Shown in pieces: positions 1 to 5,108 of a DNA stretch of 5,108 nucleotides. The translations under genes and the position numbers were made by a program. The first letter of the stretch is position 1. Each line of letters starts with the position of its first letter. The notes under the pieces were generated by a model. It did not search any database. It was not told the DNA's origin and saw only the letters and a list, made by a program, of their open reading frames with translations. Source of the stretch: an uncultured Mucispirillum sp. (GTDB taxonomy: Bacteria; Chrysiogenota; Deferribacteres; Deferribacterales; Mucispirillaceae); the NCBI GenBank assembly GCA_945947845.1, contig CAMEZN010000160.1:1-5108 (forward strand), written 5' to 3'.

Positions 1-656
1 GTGCTTTTGGTGGTATATTTGGATTAAACAGAGAAGTTGATGAAGATGTGGCTAAAAAAATCGCTGAAATATTTGTGGAAGTTGTAGCTGCACCATCTTT
101 TAGCGAAAAAGCAATTGAAATACTTTCTAAAAAACCAAGTATTCGTATCATGGTAATGGAACAAATTGAAGGCAGAAGTGTTGAATATGATGTGAAAAAA
201 GTTACAGGCGGTTATTTACTGCAAGATAGAGATTTACATTCATTTGATGATTTTAAATCACTTCCATGCCCTACTAAACGCAAACCAACTGATGAAGAAA
301 TGAAATCATTAGAATTTGCTTGGAAAGTTGCAAAACATGTTAAATCAAATGCTATTGTTTATGCAAAAGGAAGTGCTGCAATTGGTGTAGGTGCTGGGCA
401 GATGAGCCGTATTGATTCTACTAAAATTGCACATATGAAAGCTGAACAGGCTTTTGGTAAAGATGCAGTTAAAGGTGCTGTTATGTCAAGTGATGCTTTC
501 TTCCCATTTAGAGATAATATTGATGCAGCTGCTGCATACGGTGTAACAGCTATTGTGTCACCTGGTGGCTCTGTTAGAGATGAAGAAGTTATCAAAGCAG
601 CTGATGAACATAATATTGCAATGATTTTTACAGGCATTCGCCATTTCAGACATTAA
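1..656 (+). CDS. purH: PurH, bifunctional AICAR transformylase / IMP cyclohydrolase (3' part)
   Basis: This is the C-terminal 217 residues of the enzyme for the last two steps of IMP synthesis: formyl transfer from 10-formyl-tetrahydrofolate to AICAR, then ring closure. The gene is cut by the left edge, and the frame is open from base 3. A GTG at 48 looks like a start but is an internal Val codon, since family sequence (AFGGIFGLNREVD) precedes it. Only the transformylase domain is visible; the N-terminal cyclohydrolase domain lies outside the window. Family landmarks, counted in visible residues, are KSNAIV (114-119), GVGAGQMSR (128-136), SDAFFPFRD (163-171), PGGS (187-190) and the terminal RHFRH (213-217), so the C-terminus is intact. 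Complete PurH is usually a little over 500 residues. It is the first visible gene of a pur operon, with purD 19 nt downstream. The identification is secure. Confidence 0.97.
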   Translation, partial: AFGGIFGLNREVDEDVAKKIAEIFVEVVAAPSFSEKAIEILSKKPSIRIMVMEQIEGRSVEYDVKKVTGGYLLQDRDLHSFDDFKSLPCPTKRKPTDEEMKSLEFAWKVAKHVKSNAIVYAKGSAAIGVGAGQMSRIDSTKIAHMKAEQAFGKDAVKGAVMSSDAFFPFRDNIDAAAAYGVTAIVSPGGSVRDEEVIKAADEHNIAMIFTGIRHFRH

Positions 657-675
657 TATTAATGGGTGTAAATTA

Positions 676-1953
676 ATGAAAATACTTGTAATTGGTTCAG
701 GCGGCAGAGAACATGCAATTGCATGGAAATTAAGCCAAGATGCCAGAGTAGAAAAAATATATGCAGCTCCCGGAAACGGTGGAACTGCATATGAAAATAA
801 ATGTGAAAATATTAATATTAAAGTTAATGATTTTGATGCTTTAATCAAGTTTGTTAAGGAAAATAACATTGATTTAACAGTTGTAGGACCAGAAGACCCT
901 TTATCAAATGGTATTGTTGATATTTTTGAAAAAGAAGGGCTTTTAATATTTGGCCCTAATAAAGCAGCTGCTCAAATGGAAGCTTCTAAATCTTTTGCAA
1001 AAGATATTATGAAACATGCAGGAATTGCAACAGCTGATTATGCTGAATTTAGAAACTATGATGAAGCTGCTGCATATGTCAGCAAAAAAGGTGCACCTAT
1101 TGTAATAAAAGCAGATGGACTTGCAGCCGGGAAAGGTGTTACAGTTGCTGCAACAGTAGCAGAAGCTTTAAATGCACTAAAAGAAATATTTTTAGATAAA
1201 ATTTTTGGTGAACAAAATAATATCGTTGTTATAGAAGATTTTATGGAAGGTGAAGAAGCTACCTACCTTGCTTTTACAGATGGAGAAAATATTATTCCAC
1301 TTTCTGTTAGTCAGGACCATAAAAGAGTTTATGATGATGATAAAGGCCCAAATACTGGCGGAATGGGTGCATATACCCCTGCTCCAATATGTGATAATAA
1401 AAAAATGGAAAGAGTTACAAATGAAATAGCTTACCCTATGATTAAAGAGCTTAAAAAGCGAGGCATTATATATAAAGGTGTAATATATGCTGGACTTATG
1501 ATTAACGGGGAAAGTATTAAAGTAGTAGAATTTAACTGCCGGTTTGGCGACCCTGAATGTCAAGTTGTATTATCTCGTATTGAAAGCGGATTTTTAGATG
1601 CTGTAACAGGCTCTGCAAAAGGCAGCTTAAATGGGATTAAAGTAGTAAATAAAGATATGAGTGCATCATGTGTTATTTTAATTTCTGGCGGATATCCAAA
1701 AGAATATAAATCTGGATATGAAATATCTGGTATTGCTGATGCTGATAACATAGAAAATATAAAAGTATTCCATGCTGGCACAAAAGCTGAAAATAATAAA
1801 ATATATACAAATGGCGGCAGAGTGCTTTGTGTTACAGCTGTTGGCAGCGATTTAAAATCATCTATTGATAAAGCCTATGAAGGTGTTTCAAAAATATCAT
1901 TTAAAGATATGGCTTTTAGAAAGGATATTGGTAAAAAAGGATTAAATAAATAG
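676..1953 (+). CDS. purD: PurD, phosphoribosylamine-glycine ligase (GAR synthetase)
   Basis: PurD is a cytosolic ATP-grasp enzyme that joins 5-phosphoribosylamine and glycine with ATP, the second step of de novo purine synthesis. At 425 residues it has the normal family length. The N-terminal nucleotide-fold motif GSGGREHA is at residues 7-14 and GPEDPL at 71-76. The ATP-grasp glycine-rich loop ADGLAAGKGV is at 146-155, GPNTGGMGAYTP at 224-235, and the metal/ATP-binding segment EFNCRFGDPE at 285-294. A C-terminal domain follows to residue 425. The ATG start puts the dinucleotide-like fold right at the N-terminus, as expected. Its ribosome binding site is weak (GGGTG at 664-668), so translation may depend partly on ribosomes arriving from purH. 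The gene ends in TAG, which overlaps the purE Shine-Dalgarno site. Nothing is broken or missing. Confidence 0.98.
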   Translation: MKILVIGSGGREHAIAWKLSQDARVEKIYAAPGNGGTAYENKCENINIKVNDFDALIKFVKENNIDLTVVGPEDPLSNGIVDIFEKEGLLIFGPNKAAAQMEASKSFAKDIMKHAGIATADYAEFRNYDEAAAYVSKKGAPIVIKADGLAAGKGVTVAATVAEALNALKEIFLDKIFGEQNNIVVIEDFMEGEEATYLAFTDGENIIPLSVSQDHKRVYDDDKGPNTGGMGAYTPAPICDNKKMERVTNEIAYPMIKELKKRGIIYKGVIYAGLMINGESIKVVEFNCRFGDPECQVVLSRIESGFLDAVTGSAKGSLNGIKVVNKDMSASCVILISGGYPKEYKSGYEISGIADADNIENIKVFHAGTKAENNKIYTNGGRVLCVTAVGSDLKSSIDKAYEGVSKISFKDMAFRKDIGKKGLNK

Positions 1954-1957
1954 GAGA
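1952..1957 (+). promoter_or_regulatory. Shine-Dalgarno site of purE, overlapping the purD stop
   Basis: AGGAGA lies 5 nt before the purE ATG, and its first two bases are part of the purD TAG stop codon (1951-1953). A ribosome terminating on purD would cover the purE start site. This layout is typical of co-regulated neighbours in an operon and fixes the purE start at 1963. Confidence 0.8.
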
Positions 1958-1962
1958 ATGTT

Positions 1963-2460
1963 ATGGCAAAAGTTGGATTAATTATGGGCAGTAAATCTGA
2001 TTTTGATATTGTAAAAGAAAGCATTGATACATTAAAATCTTTTGGTGTTGAATGTGATGTTATAGTTTCATCTGCTCACAGAACACCAGAACAAACAATA
2101 GAATGGACAAAAAATGCAAAATCAAAAGGAATATCTGTTATTATTGCTTTTGCAGGTGCTGCTGCTCATTTAGCTGGTGTAGTTGCTTCTAAAACTAACC
2201 TGCCTGTAATAGCAGTGCCAGTAGCTTCAACAACATTAGGTGGTTTAGACAGTCTGCTTTCATCAGTTCAAATGCCCGGCGGCATACCTGTTGCAACTAT
2301 GGCAATAGGAAAAGCTGGTGCTAAAAATGCAGCAATCTATGCCTGCCAGATTATTGCATTAAATGATGAAGTTCTTTATGAGAAATTAGAACTTTATAGA
2401 AAAGATATGGCTGATAAAATAGCAAAAGATAACGAAGCTATTAAAAATTTAATCAGTTAA
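1963..2460 (+). CDS. purE: PurE, N5-carboxyaminoimidazole ribonucleotide mutase (class I)
   Basis: PurE moves the carboxyl group of N5-CAIR to C4 of the imidazole to give CAIR (step 6 of purine synthesis), acting as a cytosolic oligomer. Its 165 residues match the family's usual size. Visible motifs are the phosphate-binding MGSKSD (8-13), SAHRTPE (37-43) with the likely catalytic His39 (equivalent to E. coli His45), AGAAAHLAG (64-72), and GLDSLLSSVQMPGGIPVAT (94-112). The AAHL segment and the overall pattern fit the bacterial class I mutase rather than the class II AIR carboxylase of animals. Class I enzymes normally need PurK to supply N5-CAIR. No purK is next to it here, so purK should lie elsewhere in the genome. 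The gene follows purD by 9 nt and its TAA stop shares a base with the next start codon. Confidence 0.97.
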   Translation: MAKVGLIMGSKSDFDIVKESIDTLKSFGVECDVIVSSAHRTPEQTIEWTKNAKSKGISVIIAFAGAAAHLAGVVASKTNLPVIAVPVASTTLGGLDSLLSSVQMPGGIPVATMAIGKAGAKNAAIYACQIIALNDEVLYEKLELYRKDMADKIAKDNEAIKNLIS

Positions 2461-3032
2461 TGTTAGTTTTAAAAGAAAATATATACAATCTGGCGGAGAT
2501 GTTTAATATCTCTGCCAGAGAAAACATTCCTTTAATATTTCCAACAGATACTATTTACGGCATTGGTGCATCTATATCTAATATTACTGCAAATAAAGAA
2601 ATATTTAAAATTAAAAAAAGACCAGAAAATAAACCATTTCCAATACTTGCAGGCAGTTTTGAGCAGGCAGAATTAATTGCTGATTTAAAAAGTATCAAGA
2701 ATAGTAATTATAAATTTATGTGCGAAAACTATAATATGTATACAACCTTTATTATTAATGCAAAAGCAAGTCTTGAAAGTATATATAAAATAAATAATAA
2801 GGTTGCTGTCCGTATTCCAAATAAAGAAATTTTGTGCAAGGCTATATTACAGCATGGTTTTCCTGTTACAGCTACAAGTGTAAATGAAAGTGGCCAGAAC
2901 TTTCTTAATAATATTACAGATATTATTAAAATATTTAGCAGCATAAAATTATTTATAGAAGGAAATACTTTACAGAATATTAGTTCATCAATATATGATA
3001 TTAGTGGTGAAAATATTATAAAAGTAAGGTAA
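2460..3032 (+). CDS. YrdC/TsaC-family protein, probable L-threonylcarbamoyladenylate synthase (divergent)
   Basis: Family members make threonylcarbamoyl-AMP from threonine, bicarbonate and ATP, for the t6A modification next to the anticodon of ANN-decoding tRNAs. The 190 residues form a single YrdC domain without the C-terminal Sua5 extension. Visible motifs are FPTDTIYGIGA (27-37), the KxR element in KIKKRPENKP (50-59), VAVRIPN (115-121), the SxN element in TSVNESG (139-145), and a C-terminal SSSIYD (175-180) like the usual S-T-I-V-D. K52, R54, S140 and N142, the nucleotide-binding set of the family, are all kept. The usual WPGPxT segment, however, reads YNMYTT (91-96). The start overlaps the purE stop (TAATG) and has no clear Shine-Dalgarno site, so translation is probably coupled to purE. 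An ATG at 2502 has a purine-rich sequence too close to it to serve. Fold assignment is firm; the exact activity is less certain. Confidence 0.85.
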   Translation: MLVLKENIYNLAEMFNISARENIPLIFPTDTIYGIGASISNITANKEIFKIKKRPENKPFPILAGSFEQAELIADLKSIKNSNYKFMCENYNMYTTFIINAKASLESIYKINNKVAVRIPNKEILCKAILQHGFPVTATSVNESGQNFLNNITDIIKIFSSIKLFIEGNTLQNISSSIYDISGENIIKVR

Positions 3033-3107
3033 TTTTGTAATTAATGTTAGGATTTTCATAATAAAACAAGCTTTATAAATTATTCTTTTAAAATATTAAA
3101 TCTATTA

Positions 3108-3136
3108 TTGACATATACTAAAAAAAGGAGTATAAA
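3108..3136 (+). promoter_or_regulatory. Sigma-70-type promoter of the triheme cytochrome gene
   Basis: A perfect -35 box TTGACA (3108-3113) is followed by a 17-nt spacer and a -10 box TATAAA (3131-3136, five of six matches). Transcription would begin near 3143, giving a 5' leader of only about 23 nt that contains the strong ribosome binding site. This is the best promoter match in the window. It separates the cytochrome gene from the pur operon upstream. Confidence 0.8.
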
Positions 3137-3151
3137 AAATTAATGTGTAAT

Positions 3152-3158
3152 AAAGGAG
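3152..3158 (+). promoter_or_regulatory. Shine-Dalgarno site deciding the cytochrome start
   Basis: AAAGGAG lies 7 nt before the ATG at 3166, the ideal distance. The in-frame TTG at 3160 would extend the protein by two residues (Met-Ile) but sits only 1 nt from this site. ATG 3166 is therefore the real start, and it begins a canonical Met-Lys-Lys signal peptide. Confidence 0.85.
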
Positions 3159-3165
3159 ATTGATT

Positions 3166-3525
3166 ATGAAAAAAATTATCTTACTTGCAATAGCTGCACT
3201 TTTTGCATTTGGTGCTATTGCTTATGCTCAAACAGTTCCAGCTGACAAACTTCAAATCAAATTAAATGAAGCATGGAATGTAAAACAAACACAAAAAGGT
3301 GTTCTTTTCAACCATGAAACTCACATTGCTAAATTAAACAACAAATGTGATTCTTGCCACAGCTCACCACAAGGTGGTACAAAAATCCAATTACAAGGCG
3401 AAATTAAAGGTGCTAATGCTAACAATGCAGCACATAAATTCTGCTGGTCTTGCCACGATAAAACACCAAAACCAAACAAAACTCCTGGCAAAACTTGCAC
3501 TAAATGTCACACACTTCCTAAATAA
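3166..3525 (+). CDS. Exported triheme c7-type cytochrome (cytochrome c3/c7 family)
   Basis: This is a small periplasmic multiheme electron carrier of 119 residues. Residues 1-21 are a signal peptide: MKK, a hydrophobic core, then AYA with cleavage likely before Gln22. The mature protein is about 98 residues. Three heme-attachment motifs are present: CDSCH (61-65), CWSCH (93-97) and CTKCH (111-115). Outside these there are exactly three more histidines, H50 and H53 in FNHETH and H90 in AAHKFC. Each heme can therefore have bis-histidine ligation, as in c7 cytochromes. The F-x-H-x-x-H segment before the first CxxCH is typical of this family. Codons ending in C (CAC, AAC, TGC) are commoner than in neighbouring genes, and with the strong promoter and terminator this suggests high expression. 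Redox partners cannot be told from the sequence; shuttling between inner-membrane quinol oxidation and terminal reductases is the usual role. Maturation would need a cytochrome c biogenesis system elsewhere. Confidence 0.9.
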   Translation: MKKIILLAIAALFAFGAIAYAQTVPADKLQIKLNEAWNVKQTQKGVLFNHETHIAKLNNKCDSCHSSPQGGTKIQLQGEIKGANANNAAHKFCWSCHDKTPKPNKTPGKTCTKCHTLPK

Positions 3526-3540
3526 ATTAATAGTTAGTAA

Positions 3541-3580
3541 AGTATAAACCTGTTTTTAAACAGGTTTATACTGTTTTTAT
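3541..3580 (+). terminator. Rho-independent terminator after the cytochrome gene
   Basis: A perfect 12-bp inverted repeat, AGTATAAACCTG (3541-3552) and CAGGTTTATACT (3561-3572), encloses an 8-nt loop (TTTTTAAA) and is followed by GTTTTTAT. The stem begins 15 nt after the cytochrome stop codon. No T-run lies on the other side, so it should work only for + strand transcripts. It isolates the cytochrome gene from the downstream gene. Confidence 0.88.
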
Positions 3581-3651
3581 TAGTATCTAGTAACTTTATT
3601 CAATATTAAATTCCTTTAATTATTTATTCATCTTCTTATTTACATATTAAC

Positions 3652-3667
3652 TCAATTATTTAATTGA
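3652..3667. repeat. 16-bp palindrome upstream of the 204-residue protein gene
   Basis: TCAATTA (3652-3658) and TAATTGA (3661-3667) are perfect inverted arms around a central TT. The site is about 65-80 nt before the start codon of the downstream gene and overlaps a possible -35 box (TTGAAA, 3664-3669). It could be an operator for a dimeric regulator. A chance origin is quite possible in DNA this rich in A and T. Confidence 0.35.
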
Positions 3668-3708
3668 AATTTGCAGTATTTTTATGTATTTTATTATGGT
3701 AATATACT
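3664..3708 (+). promoter_or_regulatory. Candidate promoter region of the 204-residue protein gene
   Basis: A promoter is expected here because a strong terminator lies upstream. Options are TTGAAA (3664-3669) with TATTTT (3687-3692) at 17 nt, TTGCAG (3671-3676) with TATTAT (3692-3697) at 15 nt, or an extended -10 TGGTAATAT (3697-3705) without a good -35. I cannot choose among them. The region is sound, but the exact boxes are uncertain. Confidence 0.35.
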
Positions 3709-3731
3709 ATATACAAAAATGGAGATAATAA

Positions 3732-4346
3732 ATGAATGTCTATTTAGGAGAAATGTATAAAGAAGAGATTCTTAGAAATTATGAGAAACTTTCTTTTTTA
3801 GAGCAGATTAAAGTTCAGTTTGCACTAGAAGAATTGGTTGGAAAAAAAGAAACATATATTTCTAATTCAAATCATATTAAATACATTGCTAATAAATTAG
3901 AAATTAAACCAGAGATTGTGAAAAAAAATACATTTTATCTTGAAGATTTAATATCTTCTACCTATGGTGATGCTTTTAAAAGAATGCATAATGCCAGAAT
4001 AACAAAAAATCAAAAATATAAAAAATATACATTTAATTATAATATATTAGTCCAAAACGATAACCGCAGATATGACTGGACTATTATGTTTAATCTACTT
4101 ACAGAAAATATGAAATATGCAGATGACATAGAAAATATTTTGATTGATATTATAGAAAATATAATGTCACAAGATTATATTAGTTATACCCTATCTGAAC
4201 TTGTAAAAAAATATAAACAGGAATTAATAACAGTAGAAGATAAACTGTTTTCATACAGTATTACATTAGATGACATTAAATATATACAATTAGACTTATA
4301 TATTAATGAAAAGTTATATTATTATGCATCAATTGGGGAAAAATAA
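3732..4346 (+). CDS. Hypothetical protein, 204 residues, soluble, unrecognised
   Basis: I do not recognise this protein. The ATG has a good Shine-Dalgarno site, GGAG at 3721-3724, 7 nt upstream, and the frame is open for 204 codons in very A+T-rich DNA, so it is very likely a real gene. It has no signal peptide, no membrane segment and no cysteine. It is rich in Lys, Glu, Ile, Asn and Tyr, and appears mostly helical. Residues 48-69 (HIKYIANKLEI then KPEIVKKNTFY) weakly resemble a helix-turn-helix, with the IA..L.I...IV spacing, but no DNA-binding family can be named. The C-terminal half (100-204) has alternating aromatic stretches such as YTFNYNILV and LYINEKLYYYAS that suggest strands. It stands alone between the cytochrome terminator and putP, so context gives little hint of function. 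It may be lineage-specific. Confidence 0.8.
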   Translation: MNVYLGEMYKEEILRNYEKLSFLEQIKVQFALEELVGKKETYISNSNHIKYIANKLEIKPEIVKKNTFYLEDLISSTYGDAFKRMHNARITKNQKYKKYTFNYNILVQNDNRRYDWTIMFNLLTENMKYADDIENILIDIIENIMSQDYISYTLSELVKKYKQELITVEDKLFSYSITLDDIKYIQLDLYINEKLYYYASIGEK

Positions 4347-4352
4347 AAATAT

Positions 4353-4397
4353 ATTATTAATTTATTTTAATAAATAATGTTAAAATTAATAATTTTT
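4353..4397 (+). terminator. Possible terminator after the 204-residue protein gene
   Basis: ATTATTAATTT (4353-4363) and AAATTAATAAT (4383-4393) are perfect 11-bp inverted arms around a 19-nt loop, and the right arm runs into a T-stretch (4393-4397). It lies just after the stop codon at 4344-4346, where a terminator would be expected. The stem has no G-C pair and an alternative hairpin (TTTAT/ATAAA, 4361-4374) competes with it, so its strength is doubtful. Confidence 0.35.
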
Positions 4398-4410
4398 ATA
4401 TGCTTGCTTT

Positions 4411-4446
4411 AAAATATATTAAAATAATATATTAAAATAATATATT
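4411..4446. repeat. Short tandem repeat, 13-bp unit
   Basis: AAAATAATATATT occurs twice in direct succession (4421-4433 and 4434-4446). A 10-nt shortened copy, AAAATATATT, sits immediately before it (4411-4420). The unit is purely A+T. It looks like a slippage-prone microsatellite-type tract between genes, possibly with DNA-bending or UP-element-like properties, but no function is shown. Confidence 0.7.
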
Positions 4447-4663
4447 ATACTTATTTTTTATATATATATAATTGCGATAATTAGATAACTTAAAATTATT
4501 TCTTTACTGCACAATTAATCTATCAGTATCTTTTTGTATTAAAGCATAGCATAAAATAAATTTATGATAAAATATAATACACCATATTCTTATAACATGA
4601 TTTATTTCTCATATTTCTATTCTATTGTAGATTAAATAATACTAAATAAATAATAAAAATCTG

Positions 4664-4693
4664 TTTACATATCTAATAAAATTATGATAATAT
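4664..4693 (+). promoter_or_regulatory. Candidate sigma-70-type promoter of putP
   Basis: TTTACA (4664-4669, five of six matches) is followed after 16 nt by GATAAT (4686-4691, five of six). A second reading is an extended -10, TGATAATAT (4685-4693), with an 18-nt spacer. Transcription would start near 4698, about 29 nt before the putP ATG. Confidence 0.55.
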
Positions 4694-4697
4694 CATA
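4683..4697. repeat. 15-bp palindrome over the putP -10 region
   Basis: TATGATA (4683-4689) and TATCATA (4691-4697) are perfect inverted arms around a single A. The site fully covers the candidate -10 box of putP, where a bound dimeric repressor would block RNA polymerase. This is an operator candidate only; no regulator is encoded in the window. Confidence 0.4.
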
Positions 4698-4726
4698 TCT
4701 TAATTATAAATAATTTGGAGTTTATA

Positions 4727-5108
4727 ATGAATAACTGGATGACTTATGCTGCATTTATATTATATTTCTTAATATTAATTTTTATGGTTATACATTTTTA
4801 TTTTAAATCCCGTAAATTAGAAGATTATTTATTAGGCGGCAGAGGTATGGGAAGCTGGGTTACAGCTCTTTCTGCTCAGGCAAGTGATATGAGCGGCTGG
4901 CTTTTAATGGGGCTTCCGGGGGCTATTTATCTTGCTGGTATGAGTGAAATTTGGATAGCTGTTGGTTTAATTGCAGGTACGTTTTTAAACTGGATATTTG
5001 TATCAGCCCGCCTTAGGCTTTATACTGGAGAAACTGGCTCTATGACATTATCTTCATTTTTAGGTAAAAGATTTAAAGACCCTACAAATTCGCTTCGTTT
5101 AATATCAT
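4727..5108 (+). CDS. putP: PutP, sodium/proline symporter (5' part)
   Basis: PutP is an inner-membrane symporter of the sodium:solute symporter (SSS) family that takes up L-proline with Na+. Only the first 127 residues are present, because the right window edge cuts the gene; the family is usually near 500 residues. The start is fixed by GGAG at 4717-4720, 6 nt upstream. Residues 5-26 form the first membrane helix. GGR (37-39) corresponds to the functionally important Arg40 region of E. coli PutP. The block from 46 to 64 (TALSAQASDMSGWLLMGLP) carries D54, equivalent to the Na+-related Asp55 of the E. coli protein. SEIWIAVGL (73-81) and SARLRLYT (93-100) also match PutP. The ASDMSGWLLMGLP block separates PutP from other SSS transporters such as pantothenate or glucose carriers. 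No proline dehydrogenase gene is visible, so whether proline serves as nutrient or osmolyte cannot be told. Confidence 0.93.
   Translation, partial: MNNWMTYAAFILYFLILIFMVIHFYFKSRKLEDYLLGGRGMGSWVTALSAQASDMSGWLLMGLPGAIYLAGMSEIWIAVGLIAGTFLNWIFVSARLRLYTGETGSMTLSSFLGKRFKDPTNSLRLIS

Larger units (their letters stand above)
4347..4726. other. 380-nt very A+T-rich intergenic region before putP
   Basis: No gene is supported here on either strand. The longest noticed + frame, 23 codons from ATG 4564, has no ribosome binding site. The region holds a possible A+T-only terminator (4353-4397), a short tandem repeat (4411-4446), a T/A tract with alternating TA (4453-4470) and the putP promoter at its right end. 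The stretch 4471-4660 shows nothing I can name. A perfect TATAAT at 4573-4578 lacks a -35 partner at the right distance. Confidence 0.6.

Noticed and set aside
48..656. A start codon (GTG) for a 202-residue protein at 48.
   Set aside because: The same frame is open to the window edge and the upstream codons encode conserved PurH sequence, so GTG 48 is an internal valine.
359..1781. Reverse-strand open frames of 70-120 codons across purH and purD.
   Set aside because: They lie opposite strongly conserved genes and encode no recognisable protein, and I saw no ribosome binding sites for them.
3061..3076. ATAAA...TTTAT hairpin around AAGCTT as terminator of the pur operon.
   Set aside because: The stem is only five A-T pairs with no T-run directly after it, which is too weak to call.
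3143..3163. A six-codon mini-ORF (MCNKGD) in the cytochrome leader, ending 2 nt before the real ATG, as a possible leader peptide.
   Set aside because: Its ATG falls at about the predicted transcript start, so it would have no ribosome binding site. It encodes nothing suggestive and overlaps the Shine-Dalgarno site of the real gene.
3347..3547. A 66-codon frame overlapping the cytochrome gene in another phase.
   Set aside because: It is a shadow of the cytochrome frame, without a ribosome binding site or recognisable product.
3549..3564. LexA-like CTGT...ACAG box in the hairpin after the cytochrome gene.
   Set aside because: The half-sites are 6 nt apart rather than the 8 of the E. coli-type box. 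They are simply part of the terminator stem, and no promoter follows in the right place.
4564..4635. A 23-codon frame in the putP upstream gap.
   Set aside because: It has no Shine-Dalgarno site, its composition is that of the surrounding A+T-rich DNA, and the peptide shows no signal or motif.

Overview
This strongly A+T-rich window reads left to right on the + strand. No reverse-strand gene is supported. The mix of a de novo purine operon, a small periplasmic triheme c7-type cytochrome and a PutP-type sodium/proline symporter, with very low G+C, suggests a gut or anaerobic respiratory bacterium. A member of the Deferribacterota such as Mucispirillum is my best guess. That is inferred from gene content and base composition, not from any marker gene.

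Left part (1-3032): an operon-like run of four genes. These are the 3' end of purH (bifunctional AICAR transformylase/IMP cyclohydrolase), purD (GAR synthetase), purE (class I N5-CAIR mutase) and a single-domain YrdC/TsaC-family gene whose start codon overlaps the purE stop. The three pur genes cover steps 2, 6 and 9-10 of IMP synthesis. The fourth probably makes threonylcarbamoyl-AMP for tRNA t6A modification, although it has lost a normally conserved motif. Gaps of 19, 9 and -1 nt argue for one transcript. I see no convincing terminator after the last gene.

Middle (3033-3580): a compact single-gene unit for an exported triheme cytochrome. It has a near-consensus sigma-70 promoter (perfect -35, 17-nt spacer), a strong Shine-Dalgarno site, a signal peptide, three CxxCH motifs with exactly three further histidines, and a 12-bp stem terminator. 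This looks built for high expression.

Right part (3581-5108): an unrecognised 204-residue soluble protein gene with its own ribosome binding site, then a roughly 380-nt very A+T-rich gap with a short tandem repeat and a possible terminator. Last is the 5' end of putP, with a candidate promoter whose -10 region lies inside a 15-bp palindrome. I see no defence system, mobile element, CRISPR array or RNA gene. The real unknowns are the orphan protein, the divergent TsaC-like protein and the two operator-like palindromes.
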